Shown here: positions 13,991 through 21,391 of the stretch, piece after piece
Position numbering within the stretch: the first letter of the stretch is position 1
How the letters are laid out: every line of letters starts with the position of its first letter
Assembly: GCA_023667165.1 (NCBI GenBank)
Contig: JAMPAO010000032.1
Coordinates: 1 to 24,109, forward strand
Direction of reading: 5' to 3'
Source: Ruminococcus sp.
GTDB taxonomy: Bacteria; Bacillota; Clostridia; Oscillospirales; Ruminococcaceae
Length of the DNA stretch: 24,109 nt
Translations under genes and position numbers: made by a program
The notes under the pieces: generated by a model
What the model saw: the letters and a program-made list of their open reading frames with translations, nothing else
The model's database searches: none
Told to the model about the DNA's origin: nothing

Positions 13991-14776
13991 ATGGAAGAAA
14001 CATACTCCGAAAAACTGTATATAGACAGAATAATACTTAAAAGACCCGTGGACAGCGGCTCATACCTTGCGGATATCCCCGCCGTGAAGGCTCTTGCGGA
14101 AAGGGATTTTCTGGAGCTGCGTTCTCCGGTCACCTTTTTCGCCGGAGAAAACGGGACGGGCAAATCTACCCTTATCGAAGCCATAGCCGTAGCTTTCGGC
14201 TTTAATCCCGAGGGCGGCACGAAAAATTTCGCCTTTTCCTCCTCGGATAACGGGGAAGAGTTCCATTCCGAGCTGTGGCGGCATCTGACCCTTTCAAAAA
14301 GACGGTTTCCGAAGGACGGTTTTTTTCTGCGCGCGGAGAGCTTTTTCAACGCCGCCTCATACATCGACGGCTTGGATAGGATATCCTGCCCCGCCCCTCC
14401 CATACTTCCCGCATACGGCGGAGTTTCCCTGCATAAGCAGTCCCACGGGGAGAGCTTTCTCGCCCTTGTCCGCAGCCGTTTCAGAGGCAAGGGACTGTAC
14501 ATTCTCGACGAACCGGAGGCAGCCCTGTCACCCATGCGGCTGATGGAGCTTATCGCGCACATCGACCGCCTTGTAAGCGAGGATTCCCAGTTTATCATAG
14601 CTACCCATTCGCCCATGCTCATGGCTTTTCCGAACGCCGATATACTGGAGCTTTCGGATAACGGCATACGCAGGACGGACTATAAAAATACCGAGCATTA
14701 CAGGGTGACGAAACGTTTTCTTGACAACCCCGAAAAAATGCTGAGCTGTCTTTGCGGCAGCGGCGAAAGGAAATGA
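13991..14776 (+). CDS. AAA/ABC-type ATPase of the COG3910 (predicted ATPase) type
   Basis: 261 residues. Walker A is GENGTGKST (52-60), an ABC-like signature is QSHGESF (150-156), Walker B is LYILDEPEAALSP (169-181), and the switch His lies in ATHSP (205-208). The order and the QSHGES signature match the stand-alone SMC-like ATPases of COG3910, whose role is unknown; there is no permease-like domain and no long coiled coil. It is cytosolic. The SD is weak (AGATGATAA region), and translation may depend on coupling to the gene 13 nt upstream. The YgiQ gene starts 5 nt after its stop. Confidence 0.88.
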   Translation: MEETYSEKLYIDRIILKRPVDSGSYLADIPAVKALAERDFLELRSPVTFFAGENGTGKSTLIEAIAVAFGFNPEGGTKNFAFSSSDNGEEFHSELWRHLTLSKRRFPKDGFFLRAESFFNAASYIDGLDRISCPAPPILPAYGGVSLHKQSHGESFLALVRSRFRGKGLYILDEPEAALSPMRLMELIAHIDRLVSEDSQFIIATHSPMLMAFPNADILELSDNGIRRTDYKNTEHYRVTKRFLDNPEKMLSCLCGSGERK

Positions 14777-14781
14777 TATAA

Positions 14782-16701
14782 ATGCCTTTTCTTCCCGTAT
14801 CAAAGGAGGATATGCAGGAAAGAGGGATAGACCGGCTTGATTTTATCTGCATAACCGGCGACAGCTATGTGGATCACCCCTCCTTCGGAATAGCCATAGT
14901 TTCAAGGGTCGCCGAGGACTGCGGCTTCACCGTGGGGATAATAGCCCAGCCCGATCCGGAGAGCGACAGGGACTTTACAAAGCTGGGACGGCCAAAATAC
15001 GCCTTTCTTATCACGGGAGGGAATATAGACTCCATGGTCGCCCATTATACCGCCGCCAAGAAAAAGCGCTCCGACGACGCCTATACTGCGGGGGGAAAAG
15101 CGGGCAAACGTCCCGACAGGGCGACAATAGTATATTCAAAGGCGGTAAAGCGCATTTACGGCGGAGGCATGGCAGTGGCGATAGGAGGACTTGAAGCCTC
15201 TCTCAGACGGTTTGCCCACTACGATTACTGGGACGACGCCGTGCGGCCGTCCATATTGGAGGACAGCGGCGCGGATCTGCTGATGTACGGCATGGGCGAG
15301 CATCAGATAAAGGAGATCTGCACCCGTCTTGCTGCGGGGGAGGATATCCGTTCCCTGCGCGATATCAGGGGAACGGCTTACCTGTGCGACCCTCATGAAA
15401 CGCCTTACGGCGCGGCTCAGTGTCCCTCCCTTGCCCTTTGCAGGGAAAACAAGGCGGAGTATGCCAAAGCCTGCAAAATCCAGTACGACTGGCAGGACGA
15501 GATATACGGCAAAACGGTCATACAGCGGCAGACGGAGAAAATGCTCGTGCAGCTCCCGCCCTCGCCCGCCCTTACCACCGAGGAACTGGATCACGTCTAC
15601 GAGCTGCCCTATATGCGCACCTACCACCCCATGTACGAAAAGGAAGGCGGCGTGCCGGGGATAAAGGAAGTGGAATTTTCCATTACCCATAACAGAGGCT
15701 GCTTCGGCGGCTGCAATTTCTGTTCCATCGCTCTTCACCAGGGCAGGAAGATATCCGTCAGAAGCAAGGAAAGCATTCTGCGGGAGGCAAAGCTGCTGAC
15801 ATCTCTGCCCGGTTTCAAGGGATATATCCACGACGTGGGAGGTCCCACGGCCAATTTTCGCGCCCCATCCTGCGAGGGTCAGCTTAAAAACGGCGTGTGC
15901 AGGGGCAGGAAATGCCTTGCTCCCGTGCCCTGCAAAAATCTTCGGGCAGACCACAGCGAATATCTCGGTATCCTCCGTGAGATACGCAGGATTGACGGCG
16001 TAAAAAAGGTGTTTATCCGCAGCGGCATACGCTTCGATTATCTCAATGAGGACAAAAACGACGAGTTTATGAGGGAGCTTATAGAGCATCATGTCAGCGG
16101 ACAGTTAAAGGTCGCTCCCGAGCATTGCTCCGCGGCAGTCCTCGATCTGATGGGCAAGCCTCACATAGAGGCGTACAAAAAATTCCAGGATAAATTCTAC
16201 AGGCTCACGGGGCGGATAGGCAAGGAACAGTATCTTGTGCCCTATCTCATGTCCTCTCACCCGGGAAGTACGCTGAACGACGCCGTTGAGCTGGCGCTGT
16301 TCCTGAAAAGCCTTAAAATGCGCCCCGAGCAGGTGCAGGATTTCTACCCGACCCCCGGAACAATATCCACCTGTATGTTTTACACGGGACTTGACCCCTA
16401 CACCATGGAAAAGGTATACGTTCCGAAAACGGCGGAGGAAAAGGCAATGCAAAGGGCGCTGCTGCAATATTTCAAGCCGGACAACCGCCGCCGCTGCATA
16501 GAAGCGCTGATAAAGGCGAAGCGCGCCGACCTTATAGGCAATTCTCCCCAATGCCTTGTAAAGCCGGACGAACAGTATGCCGCTTATTTAAGGGAAAAAC
16601 ATCGGAAAACAAACGCCCCCCGAAAAGGCGGAGGCGGCAAAGGCAGGGATAAAAGGTGCGCAGAAAAAACAGCGGCGCGTCCAAAACGTTCAAAGAACTG
16701 A
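14782..16701 (+). CDS. ygiQ: YgiQ family radical SAM protein
   Basis: 639 residues from ATG 14782, with GAAAGGAAATG upstream overlapping the end of the ATPase gene. The N-terminal region (about 1-200) has the YgiQ opening, LDFICITGDSYVDHPSFG, and a cobalamin-binding-like fold (IYGGGMAVAIGGLEASLRRFAHYDYWDD). The radical SAM cluster motif CxxxCxxC is C307-C311-C314 (GCFGGCNFCSIALHQG). Further conserved blocks are HDVGGPTANFR and QVQDFYPTPGT. The C-terminus is basic (KRCAEKTAARPKRSKN), as is common in the family. The reaction is not established as far as I know. Its 3' end overlaps the next gene by 46 nt. Confidence 0.95.
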   Translation: MPFLPVSKEDMQERGIDRLDFICITGDSYVDHPSFGIAIVSRVAEDCGFTVGIIAQPDPESDRDFTKLGRPKYAFLITGGNIDSMVAHYTAAKKKRSDDAYTAGGKAGKRPDRATIVYSKAVKRIYGGGMAVAIGGLEASLRRFAHYDYWDDAVRPSILEDSGADLLMYGMGEHQIKEICTRLAAGEDIRSLRDIRGTAYLCDPHETPYGAAQCPSLALCRENKAEYAKACKIQYDWQDEIYGKTVIQRQTEKMLVQLPPSPALTTEELDHVYELPYMRTYHPMYEKEGGVPGIKEVEFSITHNRGCFGGCNFCSIALHQGRKISVRSKESILREAKLLTSLPGFKGYIHDVGGPTANFRAPSCEGQLKNGVCRGRKCLAPVPCKNLRADHSEYLGILREIRRIDGVKKVFIRSGIRFDYLNEDKNDEFMRELIEHHVSGQLKVAPEHCSAAVLDLMGKPHIEAYKKFQDKFYRLTGRIGKEQYLVPYLMSSHPGSTLNDAVELALFLKSLKMRPEQVQDFYPTPGTISTCMFYTGLDPYTMEKVYVPKTAEEKAMQRALLQYFKPDNRRRCIEALIKAKRADLIGNSPQCLVKPDEQYAAYLREKHRKTNAPRKGGGGKGRDKRCAEKTAARPKRSKN

Positions 16702-17660
16702 TAAAGGCGATTTTCGGAGCGGTCCCCGCAGCGATCCTGTGTTTGGGTATCCTGACGGGCGTGCTTATCGAAAGCGGAACGGTAAAGCTTGAGGATATAC
16801 ATCAGACCTTCGGTTTCACGGTTCCCGCCGCCGGCTCCGGCGAACCGCCGTCCGAGTACGCAGGGGAGCTTTCCGTCAGTATCATAGACGTGGGACAGGG
16901 CGACTGCGCGCTCATCTGCGCGGGAGAGAAAAGCATTCTCATAGACGCGGGAGAAAAAAGCTCTTCGGCAGCAGCCGCAGAGTTTATCCGTTCCAAAGGT
17001 ATTACCCGTCCGGATTATATAATAGCCACCCACCCTCACGCGGATCATATAGGCGGCATGGCTGATATAATAAACGAGTTCGGGGGCGATAAAATAATCG
17101 TCCCCGTGCTTCCCGACGATATGACCCCCGCCACGGCGGTCTATGAAAATTTCCTGCTTTCCGTAAAGGACAGCGGCGGCAGGCTGACCGCAGCCAAGGC
17201 GGGTACGGTATACGATATATGCACGCTGAATAATAAAGCTGTGACCATGACCGTTCTTTCACCCGCTGAAAATGCGGTTTACAGCGACTTGAACGATTAT
17301 TCGGTGTGCATAAGGCTGGATTACGGAAGAACGTCGTGGTTCTTCGGCGGCGATCTTTCGGAGGCGGGAGAGCGCGATCTGATAGCCTCGGGAGCGGATA
17401 TCGACGTTACCGCCTATAAGGTGAGCCATCACGGTTCGTCCTCGTCCTCCTCCTCCGCGCTTCTCGATAAAATGACCCCCCGTCTGTGCGTTATTTCCTG
17501 CGGCGCGGGAAATTCCTACGGTCATCCCCACGAAAACACGCTGGAGCGTTTGAAAAAACATACCGACAGTATCTACCGCACCGATATCAGCGGCACGGTA
17601 ACGGTCGTTTCGGACGGAGAAAGGCTCTATGTGACCGCCGAAAGGAGAAATGAAAAATGA
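16656..17660 (+). CDS. Membrane-anchored metallo-beta-lactamase-fold hydrolase, ComEC C-terminal-like
   Basis: 334 residues from GTG 16656, which lies inside the end of ygiQ; purine-rich AAAGGCAGGGATAAAAG precedes it and no in-frame ATG fits the domain. A basic N-terminus and one membrane segment (about 15-38) are followed by a short linker and the MBL domain. The opening strand SIIDVGQGDCALI is typical of ComEC/Rec2-related hydrolases. Metal ligands are HPHADH (126-131), GGD (231-233) and the His of SHHGS (257-261). SYGHPH (287-292) is also as in the ComEC MBL domain. No competence channel domain is fused. The catalytic part is probably outside the membrane. It is followed directly by a DUF3006-like gene, a common pairing. 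Confidence 0.9.
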   Translation: MRRKNSGASKTFKELIKAIFGAVPAAILCLGILTGVLIESGTVKLEDIHQTFGFTVPAAGSGEPPSEYAGELSVSIIDVGQGDCALICAGEKSILIDAGEKSSSAAAAEFIRSKGITRPDYIIATHPHADHIGGMADIINEFGGDKIIVPVLPDDMTPATAVYENFLLSVKDSGGRLTAAKAGTVYDICTLNNKAVTMTVLSPAENAVYSDLNDYSVCIRLDYGRTSWFFGGDLSEAGERDLIASGADIDVTAYKVSHHGSSSSSSSALLDKMTPRLCVISCGAGNSYGHPHENTLERLKKHTDSIYRTDISGTVTVVSDGERLYVTAERRNEK

Positions 17661-17860
17661 TAATACTCGAACGTATCCTGCCGGACAAAGCGGTGATATA
17701 CGAACAGGGCGCCGAAAAAGATATCCCCCTCGGATGCCTTGGACAAGCAGCCGAGGGGGACGTGCTGATATTAAAAAACGGCGTATACGTCAAAGACGCC
17801 GAAGCGACGGAAAAGCGCAGGAAAGAAATCCTTGCCCTGCAAAATTCCCTATGGGCATAA
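17657..17860 (+). CDS. DUF3006-like small protein
   Basis: 67 residues from ATG 17657, which overlaps the previous stop codon as ATGA, so it is translationally coupled to the MBL-fold gene. The pattern IILERILPDKAVIYEQGAEKDIPLGCLGQAAEGDVLILKNG, an RF.DG.AV.E..-like strand pair followed by a P...L.....EGDVL segment, resembles DUF3006 proteins, often encoded beside ComEC-like MBL hydrolases. A short charged C-terminal helix follows (ATEKRRKEILALQ). The role is unknown; a small beta-barrel partner of the hydrolase is an inference. Its TAA ends exactly where hairpin element E2 begins. Confidence 0.75.
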   Translation: MIILERILPDKAVIYEQGAEKDIPLGCLGQAAEGDVLILKNGVYVKDAEATEKRRKEILALQNSLWA

Positions 17861-18022
17861 GAACCCATACCAATAGGCTCAGCGCACGTCTTTTCGGCAA
17901 TCTTTTACCGATGACTGCGTTAAAAATCCTTGTAATACAACAAGTATTGCTGCGGATTTTTGCCTAATCCTCGGCAAAAGCTTGCCGAAAATTCGCACAC
18001 TTCGACTATCGGTATGGGTTCT
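17860..18022. repeat. 163-bp hairpin element E2, filling a convergent gene gap
   Basis: The ends AGAACCCATACCAATAG (17860-17876) and CTATCGGTATGGGTTCT (18006-18022) pair with one mismatch. TTTTCGGCAA and the TTTT(A/G)CCGA blocks pair further in, then AAAATCC/GGATTTT. The apical core is CCTTGTAATACAACAAG, TATTGCTGCGGA, almost as in E1 (5379-5541); the length is also 163 bp, but the arms differ. It starts on the last base of the DUF3006-like stop codon and ends 7 nt before the stop of the minus-strand gene. It may act as a bidirectional transcript end. Confidence 0.85.
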
Positions 18023-18029
18023 GAGAACC

Positions 18030-18791
18030 TTACCCCTCCCCGTAAAACCGGTATGTGTAAGCGTTTCCGGTCTTGCCCGTGCGCAGGACGACCGAGCCTT
18101 TGTACAGCGCGTTCAGAGCCGCAGAGGCGGTCTGACGGGATATCCCCGCGGAGCCTGCAAGATCTGCGGAGGTAAAGTCGCTTTCAAACAGACAGGGAAT
18201 GAGTTTCTGCCAATCGTCGGGACGGTCTATCCGTATTTCGTCCAGCAAAGCGGTCGGCACTCTGTCGTATACGCTCAGCCGCCCTCGGCGGTTTTTCTTT
18301 TTGCCCAAAGCCTGCGGGGGAACGCGGTACTCGTCGCATTCAAGAAGCATTACCGCAAAGGAGAGGTTACCGTGAGTGAGGAACTCGGCAATGGGGAAAA
18401 GCTCGTAAAAAATATCGTACGCGCTGCCCTTCAGCGGAGAACGGCGGCGGTTTTTTATCTCTCCCGTTTCTCCGTCCGCCGTCACGATGGTCTTGTTTAC
18501 GTATACGGGATAAACCACCGTCACCGCCGACAGAGGCAGAAACGCTCCCAGCTTTTCTTTCAGCCGTGAAAACTGCCCTGTCTGTATCTCGATAATGCCG
18601 TCCTCTCCCACGATGTCGGCGATATATCCGCCTATTTTCTGCTCCTGACTGTCCTGATACGGCTCAAAATAATTTTTCAGCACCGCATGAACGCTCTTTT
18701 CTCCCCTTGTGCCTATTCCTTTAAGCAGTCTGCCTCCGGAGCTTACCCGACGGCAGGCGTCGTCAAATCTTTCCCTGTCGCATAATATCAT
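18030..18791 (-). CDS. Unrecognised protein with PD-(D/E)xK-like N-terminus and winged-helix C-terminus
   Basis: 253 residues. The start ATG 18791 overlaps the stop of the GH5 gene by 4 nt. The N-terminal part has a helix GTRGEKSVHAVLKNYF with E31, then GGYIADIVGEDGIIEIQTG with D59 and E68-x-Q70, followed by a helix with basic residues. This order (E, D, E-x-Q/K) resembles PD-(D/E)xK nuclease folds. The middle, KNRRRSPLKGSAYDIFYELF, is conserved-looking and basic. Residues about 200-250 (FTSADLAGSAGISRQTASAALNALYKGSVVLRTGK) form a helix-turn-helix with wing. I do not recognise the family. A sequence-specific DNA-binding or DNA-cleaving protein is possible, but the reading is by motif only. 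The coupling to a cellulase-type gene is unexpected. Confidence 0.8.
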   Translation of the reverse strand: MILCDRERFDDACRRVSSGGRLLKGIGTRGEKSVHAVLKNYFEPYQDSQEQKIGGYIADIVGEDGIIEIQTGQFSRLKEKLGAFLPLSAVTVVYPVYVNKTIVTADGETGEIKNRRRSPLKGSAYDIFYELFPIAEFLTHGNLSFAVMLLECDEYRVPPQALGKKKNRRGRLSVYDRVPTALLDEIRIDRPDDWQKLIPCLFESDFTSADLAGSAGISRQTASAALNALYKGSVVLRTGKTGNAYTYRFYGEG

Positions 18792-20002
18792 TGTCCCTTA
18801 GCTTCCTCCAAAGCCGTCATCATAGCCGTGATAATATCGGGATAACGCCATTCGTAGGTCTTTCTGTCAAAAAGTCCGAAATTCTCGCCGCTGCCCATAA
18901 ACGCGTTGTTGTCCCACCATATGCAGGGGATGCCCGCCTCTGCGGCTTTTTTAACGTAATACTCGGCGCAGTCCGCCCTTGCCTGTGTGTTCACATTGCG
19001 GTTTCTCGAACCGAATTCGCCGATTATGACCGCCAGTCCCTTGTCGATGTACAGATCCTTGAGGTTGGCGCAGAGATAGTCTATATCCCGCGTGTCGTTT
19101 TCATTGTCCGCGCTCCACTCGCTGACAGCCTGTCCCGGCTCCGCAAGGGCAAAGGTGTAGGGCAGATAAGCGTGAACGGAAACGATCACCTTGTCATCGT
19201 CGGGTATCTCAAAGTCCGCCAGGACCGATTCCATAGTCGAAGCGGCGTATGTAGGTATCATAAGATGGCGCTTTTCGTTGTTGCCGCCCTTGCTGCGCAC
19301 GGTTTCCACAAAGGAAGCGTTCCAGCCGTTGATGACCTTTCTCGCCTCCGCGTTTCCGCCGTTCCACTCCATGGGAGTGTTTTTCAGACGGGGTTCGTTC
19401 ATTCCCTCGAATATGAGCTTTTCGTTGTAATCGGCAAAATAGTCCGCTATCTGCGACCAAAGGCTGCGAAGTATCTCGTCGGCAGCCGCCGCGTTCTCTT
19501 CCGTGGGCATATTCCATTCCTCGTGGTGAGCGTTGACGATAACGAACATATCGTTCTCATAACCCCAGTCGACTATTTCCTTGACCCTTGCCAGCCAGTC
19601 GGGATCTATGGTGTGGTCGGGAGCCTCGCCGAACTTGCCCTCCCACGTCACGGGGATCCTAAGCACGTTAAAGCCTTGAGCCTTAACGCTGTCGATCATA
19701 GCCTTTGTTGTAACGGGCTGACCCCACGCTGTTTCCCAGTCGGAGGGAGCTTCTTCGCCCGTCGGGTTTTCGATGGTGCTGTCAAGCGTGTTTCCGAGGT
19801 TCCAGCCGATGTTCATTTCCTTTACAAGCTCGGCCGAGGGTATATCCCGCATAGGACTCATTTCCGGAAGCGAAGCCGAAGAGTTGTCAGATACGGCGTC
19901 GGTCCCCGGGGATGCGTTTTCTCCGCTGCCGCCGCAGCCTGTAAGGGAAGCCGCGATCATTGCCGCCGAAATAAAAGCGGCGGCTATTTTTCCTGCTTTC
20001 AT
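18788..20002 (-). CDS. GH5-family glycoside hydrolase lipoprotein (endoglucanase-type)
   Basis: 404 residues from ATG 20002, chosen because GAAAGGAA lies upstream and the start gives a clear lipoprotein signal (MKAGKIAAAFISAAMIAASLTGC, lipobox Cys 23); longer in-frame extensions run through the promoter. A Ser/Pro/Asp linker (24-50) precedes the (beta/alpha)8 domain. Landmarks: MNIGWNLGNTLDS (63-75), ETAWGQPVTT, FNVLRIPVTW, VIVNAHHEEW, the acid/base E203 in FEGMNEPR and the nucleophile E329 in IIGEFGS. The pattern is closest to GH5 subfamily 4 endo-beta-glucanases and related xyloglucanases of rumen bacteria. No dockerin or carbohydrate-binding module is present, so the enzyme is probably cell-surface bound and acts on glucan oligosaccharides or soluble beta-glucans. 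Confidence 0.93.
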   Translation of the reverse strand: MKAGKIAAAFISAAMIAASLTGCGGSGENASPGTDAVSDNSSASLPEMSPMRDIPSAELVKEMNIGWNLGNTLDSTIENPTGEEAPSDWETAWGQPVTTKAMIDSVKAQGFNVLRIPVTWEGKFGEAPDHTIDPDWLARVKEIVDWGYENDMFVIVNAHHEEWNMPTEENAAAADEILRSLWSQIADYFADYNEKLIFEGMNEPRLKNTPMEWNGGNAEARKVINGWNASFVETVRSKGGNNEKRHLMIPTYAASTMESVLADFEIPDDDKVIVSVHAYLPYTFALAEPGQAVSEWSADNENDTRDIDYLCANLKDLYIDKGLAVIIGEFGSRNRNVNTQARADCAEYYVKKAAEAGIPCIWWDNNAFMGSGENFGLFDRKTYEWRYPDIITAMMTALEEAKGQ

Positions 20003-20048
20003 AAAATAAAAATTCCTTTCATGTTTTTTCGGGTAATGGGTATGGCAT

Positions 20049-20081
20049 AGGGCGTGTTGAGCGGTAGCGTCAGCACGCCCT
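20049..20081 (-). promoter_or_regulatory. Hairpin at the 5' end of the GH5 mRNA
   Basis: AGGGCGTG (20049-20056) pairs with CACGCCCT (20074-20081), and the stem continues with TGA/TCA. The predicted transcription start from the promoter at 20088-20116 is about 20081, so the mRNA would begin with this stem-loop. It could stabilise the mRNA or act as an operator or RNA-binding site. Confidence 0.6.
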
Positions 20082-20087
20082 AATATT

Positions 20088-20116
20088 AATTTACCATAAA
20101 ACCGCCTGTATGTCAA
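20088..20116 (-). promoter_or_regulatory. Promoter of the GH5/unknown-protein operon
   Basis: Minus strand: TTGACA (20116-20111), 17-nt spacer, TAAATT (20093-20088). The -35 is perfect and the -10 is moderate, leaving room for control. Confidence 0.7.
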
Positions 20117-20212
20117 CCGTATTTTTCGGATAATGCCGGTTCGTCCGTTGGTATTGCCTTTATGCTTTTTTTCACCGCTTTCGGAACTTGCCGGTAAAAG
20201 AGAATGCCTAAG

Positions 20213-20259
20213 CAAAAAACGGAGCTGCTCTCCGCCGTATCCGCGAAAAACAGCTCCGT
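20213..20259 (-). terminator. Rho-independent terminator of pfkA
   Basis: Minus strand: ACGGAGCTG (20259-20251) pairs with CAGCTCCGT (20227-20219), followed by a run of T (20219-20214). It lies 15 nt after the pfkA stop. The loop is long (23 nt). Confidence 0.88.
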
Positions 20260-20274
20260 GATATGATCTGTCCG

Positions 20275-21360
20275 TCAATCGCCGAACGAAACTCCCAGAT
20301 CTCTTGCGGTAATAACGTAATTGCCGGCAGGATCTACCAGCTTTGTCTTTCCCGCTACCTCTTCCAAAGGATTTTCACCGATCTTAGCGTTTATCATAGC
20401 AACGGAATATCCGTATTTTTCCTCCGCAATAAGCTGAGAGGCTCTCACGCCGAAACGCGTTGCAAGGATACGGTCGTAAGCCGAGGGACTTCCGCCTCTC
20501 AGCATATGCCCGGGAACGCATACTCTCGTTTCTATGCCCGTTGCTTTCTGTATCTGAGCCGCAATGGTGGATGTGGCGGTGGTTATGCCCGCCTCCTGCC
20601 GCAGCCGTGCCCGTTCTTTCTTTTTCAGCTTAGCCTCTTCCTTGCTGAACGCACCCTCCGCCACAGCGACTATGGAAAAGCTGTGACCGTTGTCGGTGCG
20701 TTTTTGCATTGCCTGGCATACCTTGTCTATGTCGTAGGGTATTTCGGGGATAATTATGGCGTCCGCTCCTCCCGCGATGCCGGAATAAAGCGTGAGCCAG
20801 CCTGCCTTGTTGCCCATGATCTCCACCATTAGTATGCGGCTGTGTGAAGCCGCCGTGGTATGCAGGCGGTCGATAACGTCGGTGGCGATATCAACGGCGG
20901 TATGGAAGCCGAAGGTTACCTCCGTACCGAAAATATCATTGTCAATGGTCTTTGGCAGACCGATAACGTTAAGACCCTCCTGCGAAAGCAGATTGGCGGT
21001 CTTGTGAGTGCCGTTCCCGCCCAAGGTCAGCAGGCAGTCCAGCTTCAGCTTCTTGTATGTTTCTTTCATCTGCTTTACCCTGTCGATGTTGTCCTCGCCG
21101 ACGCTGGATATCATTTTGAACGGCTGTCTTTTCGTTCCCAGTATGGTGCCGCCTCGGGTCAGTATGCCGGAAAACTCCGAAGCGTCCATCTCTCTTGCGA
21201 TATTGTTTATAAGACCGTAATAGCCGTTCTGGATACCCACAAGCTGAACGTTGTCCGCGCCCATTCTTTCAAAGCACGCCTTTGCGACTCCTCTTATTGT
21301 GGCGTTAAGACCCGGGCAGTCGCCTCCGCTTGTAAGAAGTCCTATTCTTTTTTTTGCCAT
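20275..21360 (-). CDS. pfkA: 6-phosphofructokinase, probably ATP-dependent
   Basis: 361 residues, typical of the longer group III PFKs. The N-terminal nucleotide loop is LLTSGGDCPGLNATIRG (8-24). The phosphoryl-donor loop is LGGNGTHKTA (113-122): the position equivalent to E. coli Gly104 is Gly, as in ATP-using enzymes (Asp in PPi-using ones), while Asp103 is replaced by Asn116. The catalytic motif PKTIDND is at 136-142, with D140 as general base; the Lys before TIDND is also seen in PPi-PFKs and in group III ATP-PFKs. Fructose-6-phosphate contacts are seen in PEIPYD and RGGSPSAYDRILATRFG. The enzyme commits fructose-6-phosphate to glycolysis. The SD AGGAAAGGATG precedes ATG 21360, 31 nt after the c-di-GMP gene, so the two are probably co-transcribed. 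Donor specificity should be treated as provisional. Confidence 0.93.
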   Translation of the reverse strand: MAKKRIGLLTSGGDCPGLNATIRGVAKACFERMGADNVQLVGIQNGYYGLINNIAREMDASEFSGILTRGGTILGTKRQPFKMISSVGEDNIDRVKQMKETYKKLKLDCLLTLGGNGTHKTANLLSQEGLNVIGLPKTIDNDIFGTEVTFGFHTAVDIATDVIDRLHTTAASHSRILMVEIMGNKAGWLTLYSGIAGGADAIIIPEIPYDIDKVCQAMQKRTDNGHSFSIVAVAEGAFSKEEAKLKKKERARLRQEAGITTATSTIAAQIQKATGIETRVCVPGHMLRGGSPSAYDRILATRFGVRASQLIAEEKYGYSVAMINAKIGENPLEEVAGKTKLVDPAGNYVITARDLGVSFGD

Positions 21361-21391
21361 ATTCGATCATCCTTTCCTGTTTTTTGCTGTA

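Noticed and set aside
18791..20050. 419-codon plus-strand open frame opposite the GH5 gene
   Set aside because: It lies antisense to a clear GH5 enzyme with catalytic motifs, lacks an SD and shows no recognisable domain; codon bias of the real gene explains it.
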